Shown here piece by piece: positions 32,877-41,549 of a stretch of DNA of 64,000 bases. The position numbers were made by a program, and so were the translations under genes. Below the pieces are notes generated by a model. That model was not told where the DNA came from. It saw nothing but the letters and a program-made list of their open reading frames with translations, and did not search any database. Position 1 is the stretch's first letter; the number at the start of each line of letters is the position of its first letter. The stretch comes from Gemmatimonadaceae bacterium (GTDB taxonomy: Bacteria; Latescibacterota; UBA2968; UBA8231). Location of the stretch: assembly GCA_026706075.1 (NCBI GenBank), contig JAPOZM010000021.1, forward strand, positions 1 to 64,000. The letters run 5' to 3'.

Positions 32877-33740
32877 ATGCCCGCCCAGCTTCTCGAGGGA
32901 GCCCCTGTCGCAGCCAGGATCCTCGCCGAGGTCGCCTCCAGAGTCGCCCGCCTCGAGGAGCGAGGCATCTCCGTCGGCCTCGGCACGATCCTGGTGGGAG
33001 AGGATGCACCGAGCGCCGGGTACGTGCGCAAGAAGCACGAGACGGCGCGGCAGGTGGGCATCGAGTCGCACCATCGCGAGCTGCCTTCGAGCGCGTCTCC
33101 GGACGACCTGATCGGAGCCGTGCGCGAGTACAACGAAGATGACCGCGTCGACGCCTACCTGATCCAGTATCCCCTGCCCGGCGGCTTCGACTATGCCGCG
33201 GCCGTGAGCGCCATGGCTCCGGAGAAGGACGGCGACGGACTGCATCCGGAGAGCCTGGGCCGGCTGGTGCTTCAGGAGCCGGGGCCCGTGCCGGCGACGC
33301 CGGCGGGGATCCGCGAGATGCTGATCCACTACGGGATCCCCGTCGAGGGGCGGCAGGTCGTCATCGTCGGCCGCGGACCCACCCTCGGCCGCCCGCTGGC
33401 CCTGCTGCTCTCTCAGAAGGCGCCGGGGGCCAACGCCGCGGTCACCGTGGTCCACACCGGGGTGAGCGACATGGCCGCCCACACCAGGCGGGCGGAGGTC
33501 CTCATCGCCGCCGCGGGGGTCCCGGGCATCGTCACGCGGGAGATGGTCCGCGAGGGAGCGGTGGTGGTCAGCGGCGGCATCACCTGGAAGGGGAAGCGCC
33601 TGATCCCGGACGTCGCCGAAGACGTGGGCGAGGTCGCCTCGTGGATCACCCCGCGCCTCGGCGGGGTCGGCCCGACGACGGTGGCCATGCTCCTGCGCAA
33701 CGCCGTGACCTGCGCCGAGCGGCGCCGGGGGCTCGCCTGA
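32877..33740 (+). CDS. folD: Methylenetetrahydrofolate dehydrogenase/methenyltetrahydrofolate cyclohydrolase
   Basis: The protein has 287 residues from ATG at 32877 with GAGGAG 6 nt upstream. It interconverts methylene-, methenyl- and formyl-tetrahydrofolate. Conserved elements are LVGEDAPSAGYVRKKHETARQVGI (Tyr and Lys of the cyclohydrolase site), LIQYPLPGG, the KDGDGLHP form of KDVDG, ATPAGI in place of the usual PCTP-x-G, and VVIVGRGPTLGRPLALLL for NADP. The end VGPTTVAMLLRNAV is typical. The PCTP change is seen in some divergent members. A plausible promoter was not resolved in the 248 bp before it. Confidence 0.93.
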   Translation: MPAQLLEGAPVAARILAEVASRVARLEERGISVGLGTILVGEDAPSAGYVRKKHETARQVGIESHHRELPSSASPDDLIGAVREYNEDDRVDAYLIQYPLPGGFDYAAAVSAMAPEKDGDGLHPESLGRLVLQEPGPVPATPAGIREMLIHYGIPVEGRQVVIVGRGPTLGRPLALLLSQKAPGANAAVTVVHTGVSDMAAHTRRAEVLIAAAGVPGIVTREMVREGAVVVSGGITWKGKRLIPDVAEDVGEVASWITPRLGGVGPTTVAMLLRNAVTCAERRRGLA

Positions 33741-33746
33741 GGCCTG

Positions 33747-35114
33747 CTACCCCGTCCAGGGCCCGGTGATGGCCAGGGTGATCCCGGGCGACTGGATGTT
33801 CGCGTACAGGATGCTGCCGTCGGGCGAGAACGTGGCGCCGGCGAACTCGGACCCGTTGAAGGCGTTGCGGCCGAGCTTGTAGATCCCCCCCTCGGGCGTG
33901 ACCCCCACCAGGTGGTTGTCGCCGCCGCCGTCCTCGCAGAGAATGAGGTCGCCCCAGGGGGTGACCACCAGGTTGTCGCAGTTCTCCACCAGGTCGCCGT
34001 CGTTCGGCTCGATGAACAGCTCCAGGGTGCCGGGCGAGGCCGCCTCCCCGGGCGTCCCCTCCTTCGGGCTCGGCTCGTAGCGCCAGACCTGCCCCTTCTT
34101 CTTCTTGCCGCCGCTGGTGCAGGCGAAGTAGATGGCCTCCCGGCCGTACCACATCCCCTCGCCGCGGGCGAAGAGGGCGGCGCCCTTGTCGAAGCCCTGC
34201 TTGCGCAGATCGCCGCCGGGGGACTCGACGTCCTCCATGTCCACCCAAGCCGCGGCCAGACGGTCCCCGGGTGAGACGGTCTGCGACTTGTGGTTGTCCG
34301 TATTCAGGCTCGGCCGGTCGAGGGCCATGAGCGCCTGAAGACGGCCCCCCGCGGCCATCCGGCCGGGCTCGTCGGGCAGATAGCGGTAGATCAGGCCGTC
34401 GCCCGCGTCCTCGGTCTGGTAGACGATGCCGGTGGCCGGATGGACGGCCACCGCCTCGTGGTTGAAGCGGCCCATCGCCTTGAGGGCCACCGGCTCCACC
34501 ACCCCCGTGGCGGGGCCCGCCGGCACCTCGAAGTTGTACCCGTGGTCCTGCTCGTGGTGGTCGTCGGCGCGCTGGGTCGTCTCCTCGCAGGTGATCCAGC
34601 TGCCCCAGGGGGTGAGGCCGCCGGCGCAGTTGCGCACCGTGCCCACCAGGCTGAGGTAGTGGCTCTCCACCTCGCCGCCGGGTCCGATCACGAAGGTGGT
34701 CGTCCCACCCTGGGGCGGGTCGCCGCCGCCCCAGTCGTAGAACCGATCCCGCGGGACCTTGCCGATGCGCTCGTTCTCCTCCCCGAAGGCGCCGACCTTG
34801 CGGGCCCCCGCGGTCAGCTCGTGGTTGCAGACCAGCAGGGTCCGGCCCTCCGACCCGGCAAAGGCGGCCATGGCGTCGGGCAGCCCCGGCACCAGCAGGC
34901 CGTCGGTCATCTCGTCGCCGGTGCGGGAGATCACCCGGTAGGTGAAGCCGGCGGGCAGGTCGACGATCCCGCCGGGGTCCGGCAACATGGGGCCGTAGCC
35001 GGCCGCGATCCCCTCCTCCGGGGCCTCCCCCCAGACCACGTGGCGCTGCAGCCCGTGGAATCCCACGGTGACGGCGGCGGCGGACTTCAGGAACTGCCTT
35101 CGATTGACTGGCAT
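33747..35114 (-). CDS. Tat-exported PhoX/DUF839-family protein
   Basis: The protein has 455 residues from ATG at 35114 (AAAGGATC upstream). The start MPVNRRQFLKSAAAVTVG is a twin-arginine signal, so the protein is folded with cofactor before export to the periplasm. The body matches the PhoX/DUF839 alkaline-phosphatase-like propeller: DLPAGFTYRVIS, LLVCNHELT, GGLTPWGSWITCEET (Cys-Glu-Glu), MGRFNHEAVAVHP, ENCDNLVVTPWGDLILCEDGG and FAGATFSPDG. PhoX enzymes are Ca/Fe phosphatases, whereas many DUF839 relatives are uncharacterised. It is 55 bp downstream of the amidohydrolase gene on the same strand. Confidence 0.9.
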   Translation of the reverse strand: MPVNRRQFLKSAAAVTVGFHGLQRHVVWGEAPEEGIAAGYGPMLPDPGGIVDLPAGFTYRVISRTGDEMTDGLLVPGLPDAMAAFAGSEGRTLLVCNHELTAGARKVGAFGEENERIGKVPRDRFYDWGGGDPPQGGTTTFVIGPGGEVESHYLSLVGTVRNCAGGLTPWGSWITCEETTQRADDHHEQDHGYNFEVPAGPATGVVEPVALKAMGRFNHEAVAVHPATGIVYQTEDAGDGLIYRYLPDEPGRMAAGGRLQALMALDRPSLNTDNHKSQTVSPGDRLAAAWVDMEDVESPGGDLRKQGFDKGAALFARGEGMWYGREAIYFACTSGGKKKKGQVWRYEPSPKEGTPGEAASPGTLELFIEPNDGDLVENCDNLVVTPWGDLILCEDGGGDNHLVGVTPEGGIYKLGRNAFNGSEFAGATFSPDGSILYANIQSPGITLAITGPWTG

Positions 35115-35169
35115 CGTTTCGATCCTTTCTCCGCGTTGCAGGACTACTGTCAAGAATACCGGTTCCGGG

Positions 35170-36057
35170 CTACGGCGGCGAGACCAGGCGCAGGGCGTTC
35201 CCCGAGAACAGCTTGCGCATCACCGGCGGCGCCAGGTCCATCCCGAGCAGCCAGGAGCGCAGCTCGTCGCCCGGCGCGTCCCGGCCGAAGAGCAGGCGGT
35301 CCTGGTAGCGCTCCAGGAACCAGCGCGCGTGGGCCGGGTCGCGCCGCATCGCGCCCAGGCCGGAGCCGGCCGACAGGTCCGCCCAGAGGTTGGCGAAGGT
35401 GTCCAGCAGCCGGATCAGCTCGCCCCCCGGCCGCACCGGGCCCGTGGGGTACACCGCCGGCTCGGTGGCCTCGTCGCCGGAGATGTAGCGCCAGAAGCCG
35501 GGGGCGTGGCCGATGAAGGTGGTCTCCGGGCAGGCCCGCAGGGTGCGCTCCAGGGGGCCGGCGCCGCCGCCGTGCCAGCGCGGCTGGTACCGGGGCCGCC
35601 CGCCGCCCGGGTCGGGCAGGAAGGGCACGTCCAGGTGCAGCACCACCGGCATGCCGAGCTCCCCCGCCGTCCGGAACACCTCCCAGGCCCGGGGGTCGTC
35701 GAGGAGCATGCGGTAGCTCCACTCGCCGCAGACCCGGACCCCGGCCTCGTGTGCCTGCCGCAGCTGCTCCGGCGCCGATTCCTCCCGCGGACAAGGGCAG
35801 AAGCCGCCCACGAAGCGGTCGGGGAAGGCCCGGCACGCCTCGATCACGTCGGGCAGGGGACAGCCGGCGTGGGTGCCGTCGGGGCGCAGGTTCCTCGGGC
35901 TGAAGCCGCCCTGCCATCCGGGGGCGTGCTCGTCGGGCGGCAGGTACCAGGTCAGGGCCCAGCAGCGCTCGATGCCGAAGGCGTCCATCTCCGCCACCAC
36001 CTCCGCCGGTCCGAGGCCGTGGTACCAGACGTGGTTGTGGGCGTCGATGATCCGCAC
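35170..36057 (-). CDS. Amidohydrolase family protein (Amidohydrolase_2 type)
   Basis: The protein has 295 residues from GTG at 36057, one base after the MFS gene stop. The H-x-H metal motif is in IIDAHNHVW at the N-terminus. Later barrel residues include VVLHLDVPF, FIGHAPGFW (His) and LLFGRDAPGD (Asp). This fits the ACMSD/2-pyrone-dicarboxylate-lactonase-like branch, which hydrolyses or decarboxylates small carboxylated rings and lactones. Clustering with a sulfatase, aldo/keto reductase and transporter suggests a catabolic operon. Confidence 0.88.
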   Translation of the reverse strand: MRIIDAHNHVWYHGLGPAEVVAEMDAFGIERCWALTWYLPPDEHAPGWQGGFSPRNLRPDGTHAGCPLPDVIEACRAFPDRFVGGFCPCPREESAPEQLRQAHEAGVRVCGEWSYRMLLDDPRAWEVFRTAGELGMPVVLHLDVPFLPDPGGGRPRYQPRWHGGGAGPLERTLRACPETTFIGHAPGFWRYISGDEATEPAVYPTGPVRPGGELIRLLDTFANLWADLSAGSGLGAMRRDPAHARWFLERYQDRLLFGRDAPGDELRSWLLGMDLAPPVMRKLFSGNALRLVSPP

Positions 36058-36058
36058 C

Positions 36059-37243
36059 TCAGGCCGTCTTCCGCCGCAGGGTCTCCGGCACCAGGGTGGC
36101 CAGCAGCACCGCGCCGATGACGCCCACCGCGGCGACCACCAGGGGCGCCGTGTGCAGGCCGGCCACCTCGGCCACCTCGCCCACCACCATGGGGCCGGCC
36201 GCCGAGCCGCCGTCGCCGACGAGGCGCCACAGGCCGAGGAACTCCCCGCGGCCCCGCTCCGGCGACAGGTCCGCCCCCAGGGTCAGCATCGTCCCCGAGC
36301 CGAGGCCGTTGGCGATCCCCAGGGCCATGGTGGTCAGGGCCAGGGTCCAGAAGGTCTCGGTCAGGGGGATCACGGCCATGGCCGCCGACTGCAGCAGGAA
36401 GGAGGGCACGTAGGCGTACTTGCGCCCCCGGCGGTCCATGATCTGCCCGGCGGGAACGAACATGAGCATGTCCAGGGCGTACGACAGGCTCAACATCAGC
36501 CCCACGGCGCCCGCCTCCAGCCCCAGCACTTCGGCGGCGTAGAGGGGGATCACCGCCGTGCGCGCGCTGCGGACCGTCTGGCCGCAGAGCTGCCCCGAGC
36601 CGGCGCTGGCCAGCACCTTCCAGTGGGCCTTGAGAACCTGCGCCTGGCCCCGCAGGACCTCTCCCGCCGAGAGCCTGCCGCGCCCCGAACCCTCCCTCTC
36701 CTGGACCCACCGGGCCGCCGCGGCCACTCCCGCCAGCCTCATGAGGGCCACCAGCAGGAAGGGCCAGCGCAGGCCGATGGCGTCCGCCGCAAGGCCGCCG
36801 AGGAGCGGGCCCACGAAGGAGGTGATGCGGCCGATCCCCCCGAAGGCCGAGTAGATCCGGCCCCGCTGGGCGACCGGCACGACGTCGGTCATGTAGGTGT
36901 GGCGGGCGATGTTCCACAGGGCCATGAAGCCCCCGGCCAGGAGCCGGTAGACGAGCAGCTCCACGAGACTCTGGGCCTGGAACATGGCCGCGGCCATGGC
37001 CGCCATGCCCAGGCCCCCCACCATCATGGTGCGCTTCTGCCCGAAGCGGCGTGTGGCCATGCCCGCGGGCACGTTCAGGAGGAGGTTGCCCAGCCCCTCG
37101 GCTGCGAGGACGAGGCCCACGAGGCCGTAGCCGGCCTCGAAGGAGAGGGCGAAGAGGGGCAGCACGGGCAGCATGAGCCCGCGGCTGAGGGCGATGCAGC
37201 CCGAGGGCAGCCAGATGGAGAGGACCACCCGCCGGTTCACCAT
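36059..37243 (-). CDS. Major facilitator superfamily transporter
   Basis: The protein has 394 residues from ATG at 37243 (AGGGCG upstream); a GTG at 37270 overlapping the sulfatase stop is an alternative. About 12 hydrophobic segments are seen. The loop-2/3 MFS motif reads GMATRRFGQKRTM, and the equivalent second-half loop reads GQIMDRRGRKYAYVP. A large cytoplasmic loop after the sixth segment carries VQEREGSGRGRLSAG. The single-subunit proton-linked carrier probably imports the substrate of the neighbouring sulfatase and amidohydrolase, or exports a product. Confidence 0.9.
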   Translation of the reverse strand: MVNRRVVLSIWLPSGCIALSRGLMLPVLPLFALSFEAGYGLVGLVLAAEGLGNLLLNVPAGMATRRFGQKRTMMVGGLGMAAMAAAMFQAQSLVELLVYRLLAGGFMALWNIARHTYMTDVVPVAQRGRIYSAFGGIGRITSFVGPLLGGLAADAIGLRWPFLLVALMRLAGVAAAARWVQEREGSGRGRLSAGEVLRGQAQVLKAHWKVLASAGSGQLCGQTVRSARTAVIPLYAAEVLGLEAGAVGLMLSLSYALDMLMFVPAGQIMDRRGRKYAYVPSFLLQSAAMAVIPLTETFWTLALTTMALGIANGLGSGTMLTLGADLSPERGRGEFLGLWRLVGDGGSAAGPMVVGEVAEVAGLHTAPLVVAAVGVIGAVLLATLVPETLRRKTA

Positions 37244-37266
37244 CCGCGCCCTGGGAGGCCGGACGG

Positions 37267-38652
37267 TCACGGGCGGCGGGGCGTCGCGTTGTGCTCGTTG
37301 TTGCGGAAGGCCTCCGACTCGTAGTAGGCGAGGTCGCGCCCTCCGGTGCCGCGCCACCAGGCGTCGGCCTGCGCCGCGAGGCGGCGCTCCATGCCGGCGT
37401 GCTCCGGGCGGCCGGAGAGGTTGGTCAGCTCGTGGGGGTCCGCCGCGAGGTGGTAGAGCTCGGCGGCCCCCGCCTCCCCGTCCCCGAAGTAGCGGACGAG
37501 CTTCCAGTCCCGGGTGCGCACGCCGTAGAAGGGGTGCACCCCCCAGTAGGCGGCGTAGTGCTCGAAGAACACGGCCTCCTCACCCTCCGGACGGGCCTCG
37601 GCCGACAGGGCCCCGCACAGATCCCCGTGAGGGAACTCCGCCTCCAGCCCCGCCAGCCCGGCGAGCGTGCCGGCCACCTGCACCGAGGAGACCAGGTCGT
37701 CCACCTCCCGGCGGCGGGGGCTCACCCCGCGGGGCGGTTTCAGGAGGAAGGGCACGCGGTAGAGCTCGTCGTACGGCAGGGTCCCCTTCAGGCGCATGCC
37801 GTGGGCGGCCATCATGTCGCCGTGGTCGCTGATGACGGCCACCACCGTGTCGTCCCAGAGGCCGAGGCGGCGGAACTCGGCGGCGATCTCGGAGAAGTGG
37901 GCGTCGGTCCGGGCGATCATCGAGTAGTAGCGGGCCAGCATCTCCCGCGCCTCCTCCTCGGAGCCGGCGCCGTGGGACCCGTCGGCGGCGTGGGCGGCCT
38001 GGAAGGCGGGCTTTCCCTCGAAGCTCTCGCCATGGTAGCTGGCCGGCAGCTCCAGCGAGGCGGCGTCGAAGCGGCCTCGGAATGCGGGCTCGTGGAAGAA
38101 GGGCGGGTGCGGGAGGTTGGTGGAGAAGGTGAGGAACAGGGGCCGGCCGGCCGGCTCGTACCCGCGCAGCCACTCCACCGCGTCCCGGGCGGCCACGTAG
38201 TCCCTGCGCAGCCCCCGCGGAACGTGGCCCAGGCCGACTCGCTCCGCCTCGCCATCGTCGACGCGGACGTCGTCGTGGTCGATCCCCTCGTCGTATCCCA
38301 GGTCGGCCAGGGGCACGCCGAAGTGGCACTTGCCGAAGTACGCGGTGCGGTAGCCGGCCTCCCGGAAGACCTGCCCCAGGGTCGGGAATCGGGTCGGGGA
38401 GAGGCGGTTCTGGTGGCCGTGGAACCCGTAGTTGACGATCACCCCGCACTCGTGGGGATGGCGGCCGGTGATGAGGGAAGCCCGCGACGGCACGCACTGG
38501 CCGTGGGCGCTGATCATGTGGGTGAATCGGACCCCCTCGCGGGCCAGGGAGTCGAGGAAGGGGGTGTGGGCCGCCGGGTCGCCGGCGCAGCCCATGCGCG
38601 CCGCCTGCATCTGGTCGCAGATGAGGAGGAGGACGTGCGGGCGGCCGCTCAC
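37267..38652 (-). CDS. Sulfatase (type I, formylglycine-dependent)
   Basis: The protein has 461 residues from GTG at 38652, one base after the aldo/keto reductase stop. The maturation motif C-x-P-S-R is present (CVPSRASLITGRHP, about residues 53-66), with Cys converted to formylglycine. Metal ligands are LLLICDQ near the N-terminus and VVAVISDHGDMMAAHG (Asp-His). The Lys in LKGTLPYDELYRVPFL is also typical. No signal peptide is visible, which is unusual for bacterial sulfatases and implies cytoplasmic action on an imported sulfated compound. No anaerobic sulfatase-maturing enzyme or FGE gene lies in the window. Confidence 0.93.
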   Translation of the reverse strand: MSGRPHVLLLICDQMQAARMGCAGDPAAHTPFLDSLAREGVRFTHMISAHGQCVPSRASLITGRHPHECGVIVNYGFHGHQNRLSPTRFPTLGQVFREAGYRTAYFGKCHFGVPLADLGYDEGIDHDDVRVDDGEAERVGLGHVPRGLRRDYVAARDAVEWLRGYEPAGRPLFLTFSTNLPHPPFFHEPAFRGRFDAASLELPASYHGESFEGKPAFQAAHAADGSHGAGSEEEAREMLARYYSMIARTDAHFSEIAAEFRRLGLWDDTVVAVISDHGDMMAAHGMRLKGTLPYDELYRVPFLLKPPRGVSPRRREVDDLVSSVQVAGTLAGLAGLEAEFPHGDLCGALSAEARPEGEEAVFFEHYAAYWGVHPFYGVRTRDWKLVRYFGDGEAGAAELYHLAADPHELTNLSGRPEHAGMERRLAAQADAWWRGTGGRDLAYYESEAFRNNEHNATPRRP

Positions 38653-38653
38653 C

Positions 38654-39571
38654 TCAGACCCGCAGCCGCTCGAGCTCGTCCTCGGAGAGCTCGTCGTCCC
38701 CGGCGGCGGCGTTCATGGCGGCCTGCTCGGGCGACCTGGCGCCGGGGATGGCCACGGGGTTCACGGGGTGGGAGATGACGTACCCCAGGGCGGTGGAGAT
38801 CATGTCCTGCGGCTCCACCCGCTCCCGCAGGCGGTCGACCTGCCGCAGCTGCTCCAGGTACTGCTCGCGGCCGGCGCCCCCCTCGTTGTACCCGGAGCGG
38901 ATGTCGTCGGTGAAGACGCTCTCCGCGGTGTAGCGCCCCGACAGCAGACCCTTGGCCAGGGGCCCCCGCACCATGACGGCGATCTCCTGGGCCCGGCAGT
39001 AGGGCAGCAGCTCGGCCTCGCAGCGGCGCTGGATGATCGACCAGTCGACCTGCACCACCTTGCAGCCGCCGTCGCGGTTGAAACGCCGGAGCGCCTCCAG
39101 GCTGTTGGTGGAGATGCCGTAGCAGCGCAGGCGGCCCTCCTCCTGCAGGGCGCGGAAGCCGTCGAGATAGACCGACGGGTCCTCGATCTCGCCCTCGTGG
39201 CAGAGGAGGACATCGTGGTAGTCGGTGCGCAGCCGGTGGAGGGAGGCGTGGGCGCAGAGGCGGATCATGTCGACCGAGGTCTTGGGCACCTCCTGACCGG
39301 TGCGCTTGCCCCAGTTGCCGATCTTGCTGACCACGAAGACCTCGTGGCGGATGCCGGCCAGGGCCCGGCCCAGCCGCTCCTCGGAGAGGCCGTTGGGGAG
39401 GCCGTAGGACTCGGCCGCGTCGAAGAGGTTCATCCCGTGGTCGAAGGCGGCGCGCACCGTGGCGAAGGCGGTGGGCTCGTCCACCGGCCCCCACTGGTTG
39501 CCGATGTTCCAGGTCCCGAGGCCGATGGCCGAGACCTTCCATCCCGTGCGCCCGAAGTCCCGGTACAGCAT
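38654..39571 (-). CDS. Aldo/keto reductase
   Basis: The protein has 305 residues from ATG at 39571, with GGAGAGG before it. The start YRDFGRTGWKVSAIGLGTWNIG is typical. The catalytic tetrad can be read as Asp and Tyr in NLFDAAESYG, Lys in VVSKIG and His in VLLCHEG. It should reduce or oxidise sugar-type carbonyls with NADPH. It is the first gene of a minus-strand run with 1-nt gaps to the sulfatase. ATATACC about 19 bp upstream may be its -10 element, and it is divergent from mnmA. Confidence 0.92.
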   Translation of the reverse strand: MLYRDFGRTGWKVSAIGLGTWNIGNQWGPVDEPTAFATVRAAFDHGMNLFDAAESYGLPNGLSEERLGRALAGIRHEVFVVSKIGNWGKRTGQEVPKTSVDMIRLCAHASLHRLRTDYHDVLLCHEGEIEDPSVYLDGFRALQEEGRLRCYGISTNSLEALRRFNRDGGCKVVQVDWSIIQRRCEAELLPYCRAQEIAVMVRGPLAKGLLSGRYTAESVFTDDIRSGYNEGGAGREQYLEQLRQVDRLRERVEPQDMISTALGYVISHPVNPVAIPGARSPEQAAMNAAAGDDELSEDELERLRV

Positions 39572-39708
39572 CAGAGCCTCTCCCCCGAGGTATATTTCCT
39601 GGCCATGGAAGCGCGATCTGCAGGCCGCGGCCCCCGCCCCCGGGGCACCGCCCGCGGCTCGAATCTAACGCTGCCCCACGGGCGGCACCACGACGGCGGT
39701 CCCCGCCC
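39572..39708. promoter_or_regulatory. Divergent promoter region, aldo/keto reductase and mnmA
   Basis: This is a 137-bp gap with no gene. On the minus strand an AT-rich AAATATACC (39589-39597) stands out in GC-rich surroundings and is a plausible -10 for the aldo/keto reductase operon. No equally good element was seen for mnmA. Confidence 0.4.
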
Positions 39709-40767
39709 GTGAAGGTCGCCCTCCTGCTCTCGGGCGGCGTCGACAGCTCCGTCGCCCTGCGCCTGCTCCAGGAGTCGGGGGAGCACGAGGTCACCGCCTT
39801 CTACCTGAAGGTCTGGCTCGAGGACGAGGTCCACACCTTCGGCGGCGGCTGCCCCTGGGAGGAGGACCTGCGCTACGTGCGCGCCACCTGCGAGGCCGCC
39901 GGCGCGCCCCTGCGGATCGTGCCCCTCCAGGCGGAGTACCGCGAGCGCGTCGTCGAGCAGGTCCTGGCCGAGCTGCGCCGCGGCGGCACCCCGAGTCCGG
40001 ACATCCTGTGCAACCGGCGGGTCAAGTTCGGCGCCTTCCTCGATCACCTGGACGGCGGCGCCGGGAGGGTCGCCTCCGGGCACTACGCCCGCGTCGAGCG
40101 GGGGCCCGGTGGCCGCTGCCGCCTGCTGCGCGGGGCCGACCCGGTCAAGGACCAGACCTACTTCCTCTCCCACGTCACCCAGGACCAGCTCTCGCGTCTC
40201 CTCTTTCCGGTGGGGCACCTGGCCAAGAGCGAGGTCCGCCGCCTGGCCCGCGACTTCGGCCTGCCGGCCCGCCAGCGCCCCGACAGCCAGGGGATCTGCT
40301 TCCTGGGCAAGATCGACTACCGGGAGTTCGTCGAATTCCACCTCGGGCGGCGGCCGGGAGCGATCGTCGACGCCGACACGGGACGGCGCCTCGGCGAGCA
40401 CCGGGGCTACTGGTTCTACACCATCGGCCAGCGCTTCGGCCTCGGATTGAGCGGCGGCCCCTGGTACGTCGTCGGCAAGGAGATCGACGAGAACCTGATC
40501 CGCGTCGTCCACGGCGACCGCCGGCGGGAGCGCAGCCGCCGAGTCCTGGAGGTGGCAGGGGCCAACTGGATCGACTCGCCGCCGTCAGCCGAGAGGCTGC
40601 AGGTGAAGCTCAGGCACGGCCCCGGGAGCACCGGTTGCCGCCTGGAGCCGCTCGGGCCCGACCGCTGGCGCCTCACCCTCGACGAGGCCGACCCGGGTGT
40701 GGCCCCCGGCCAGCACGCCGTCCTCTACGACGGCGAGGTCTGCCTCGGCGGCGCCGTCATTCGCTGA
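39709..40767 (+). CDS. mnmA: tRNA-specific 2-thiouridylase
   Basis: The protein has 352 residues from GTG at 39709, which places the PP-loop SGGVDSSVALRLL at residues 8-20 as in all MnmA. It thiolates U34 in tRNA for Lys, Glu and Gln. The two catalytic cysteines are present, in SPDILCNRRVKFG and SQGICFLGK, together with ASGHYAR and DQTYFLSHV. The C-terminal OB-like region ends GVAPGQHAVLYDGEVCLGGAVI. It is followed 2 bp later by the sirtuin gene. The start codon lacks a clear ribosome site. Confidence 0.95.
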   Translation: MKVALLLSGGVDSSVALRLLQESGEHEVTAFYLKVWLEDEVHTFGGGCPWEEDLRYVRATCEAAGAPLRIVPLQAEYRERVVEQVLAELRRGGTPSPDILCNRRVKFGAFLDHLDGGAGRVASGHYARVERGPGGRCRLLRGADPVKDQTYFLSHVTQDQLSRLLFPVGHLAKSEVRRLARDFGLPARQRPDSQGICFLGKIDYREFVEFHLGRRPGAIVDADTGRRLGEHRGYWFYTIGQRFGLGLSGGPWYVVGKEIDENLIRVVHGDRRRERSRRVLEVAGANWIDSPPSAERLQVKLRHGPGSTGCRLEPLGPDRWRLTLDEADPGVAPGQHAVLYDGEVCLGGAVIR

Positions 40768-40769
40768 CC

Positions 40770-41549
40770 ATGGCGGCCACGGGTGGAACCGGCCCCGAGC
40801 AGCTGGCCGCGCTCCTGCGGCCGGCCTCGCGGATCTTCCTGTTCACCGGCGCCGGCATCTCCACGGGCAGCGGCATCCCCGACTTCCGCGGACCCAAGGG
40901 GATCTGGAGGACCCGGCGCCCCGTGTACTACCAGGACTTCCTGCGCTCCGAGGAGGCCCGCGTCGAGCACTGGGACTTCAAGGTCGAGGGCTGGCCCCTC
41001 TTCCGGGACGCCGCGCCGACCCCGGCCCACGACGCCATCGCCGCCCTGGAGCGGGCCGGCAAGGTCGGACTCGTGGTCACCCAGAACGTGGACGGCCTCC
41101 ACGCCCGGGCCGGCACCTCCCCGGAGCGGCTCGTGGAGATCCACGGCACCAACGCAGCGGTCGAGTGCCTCACCTGCGGCAGCCGCTCGGACCCGGAGCC
41201 GCACCTGGAGGCCTTCGGGCGCACCCGGGTGCCGCCCCGCTGTGCCTGCGGGGGCCTGCTGAAGTCGGCGACCATCAGCTTCGGCCAGGACCTCGTGGCC
41301 GCCGACCTCGAGCGAGCCGCCGCCGGCGCCCGGAGCGCCGACCTGGCCGTCTCCCTCGGCTCGACGCTGTCCGTGTACCCCGCCGCCTCCCTGCCCCTGG
41401 CGGCGGCCGCCGGCGGGGCTCCCTACGCCGTCGTCAACCGCGGCGAGACCGAGCACGACGGCCGTCCCGAGGTCACCCTGCGCCTGGAGGGCGACGTGCA
41501 GGAGCTGTTCCCGCCGGCGGTGGAGGAGGCCCTGGCCGCCGGCGGCTGA
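40770..41549 (+). CDS. Sir2-family NAD-dependent protein deacylase
   Basis: The protein has 259 residues from ATG at 40770, two bases after the mnmA stop and without its own ribosome site, so translation is probably coupled. Sirtuin motifs are FTGAGISTGSGIPDFRG, TQNVDGLH, EIHGT (catalytic His), and the zinc cysteines in CLTCG and CACGG. GSTLSVYPAASLP and VNRGETEHD complete the NAD site. It removes acyl groups from lysines using NAD. The second zinc pair is C-x-C rather than C-x2-C. Confidence 0.93.
   Translation: MAATGGTGPEQLAALLRPASRIFLFTGAGISTGSGIPDFRGPKGIWRTRRPVYYQDFLRSEEARVEHWDFKVEGWPLFRDAAPTPAHDAIAALERAGKVGLVVTQNVDGLHARAGTSPERLVEIHGTNAAVECLTCGSRSDPEPHLEAFGRTRVPPRCACGGLLKSATISFGQDLVAADLERAAAGARSADLAVSLGSTLSVYPAASLPLAAAAGGAPYAVVNRGETEHDGRPEVTLRLEGDVQELFPPAVEEALAAGG

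Noticed and set aside
37244-37270. GTG 37270 (GTGA overlap) as start of the MFS gene
   Set aside because: No ribosome site, and it adds a Pro/Arg-rich stretch before the first membrane helix. ATG 37243 is preferred, though the overlap style is common here.
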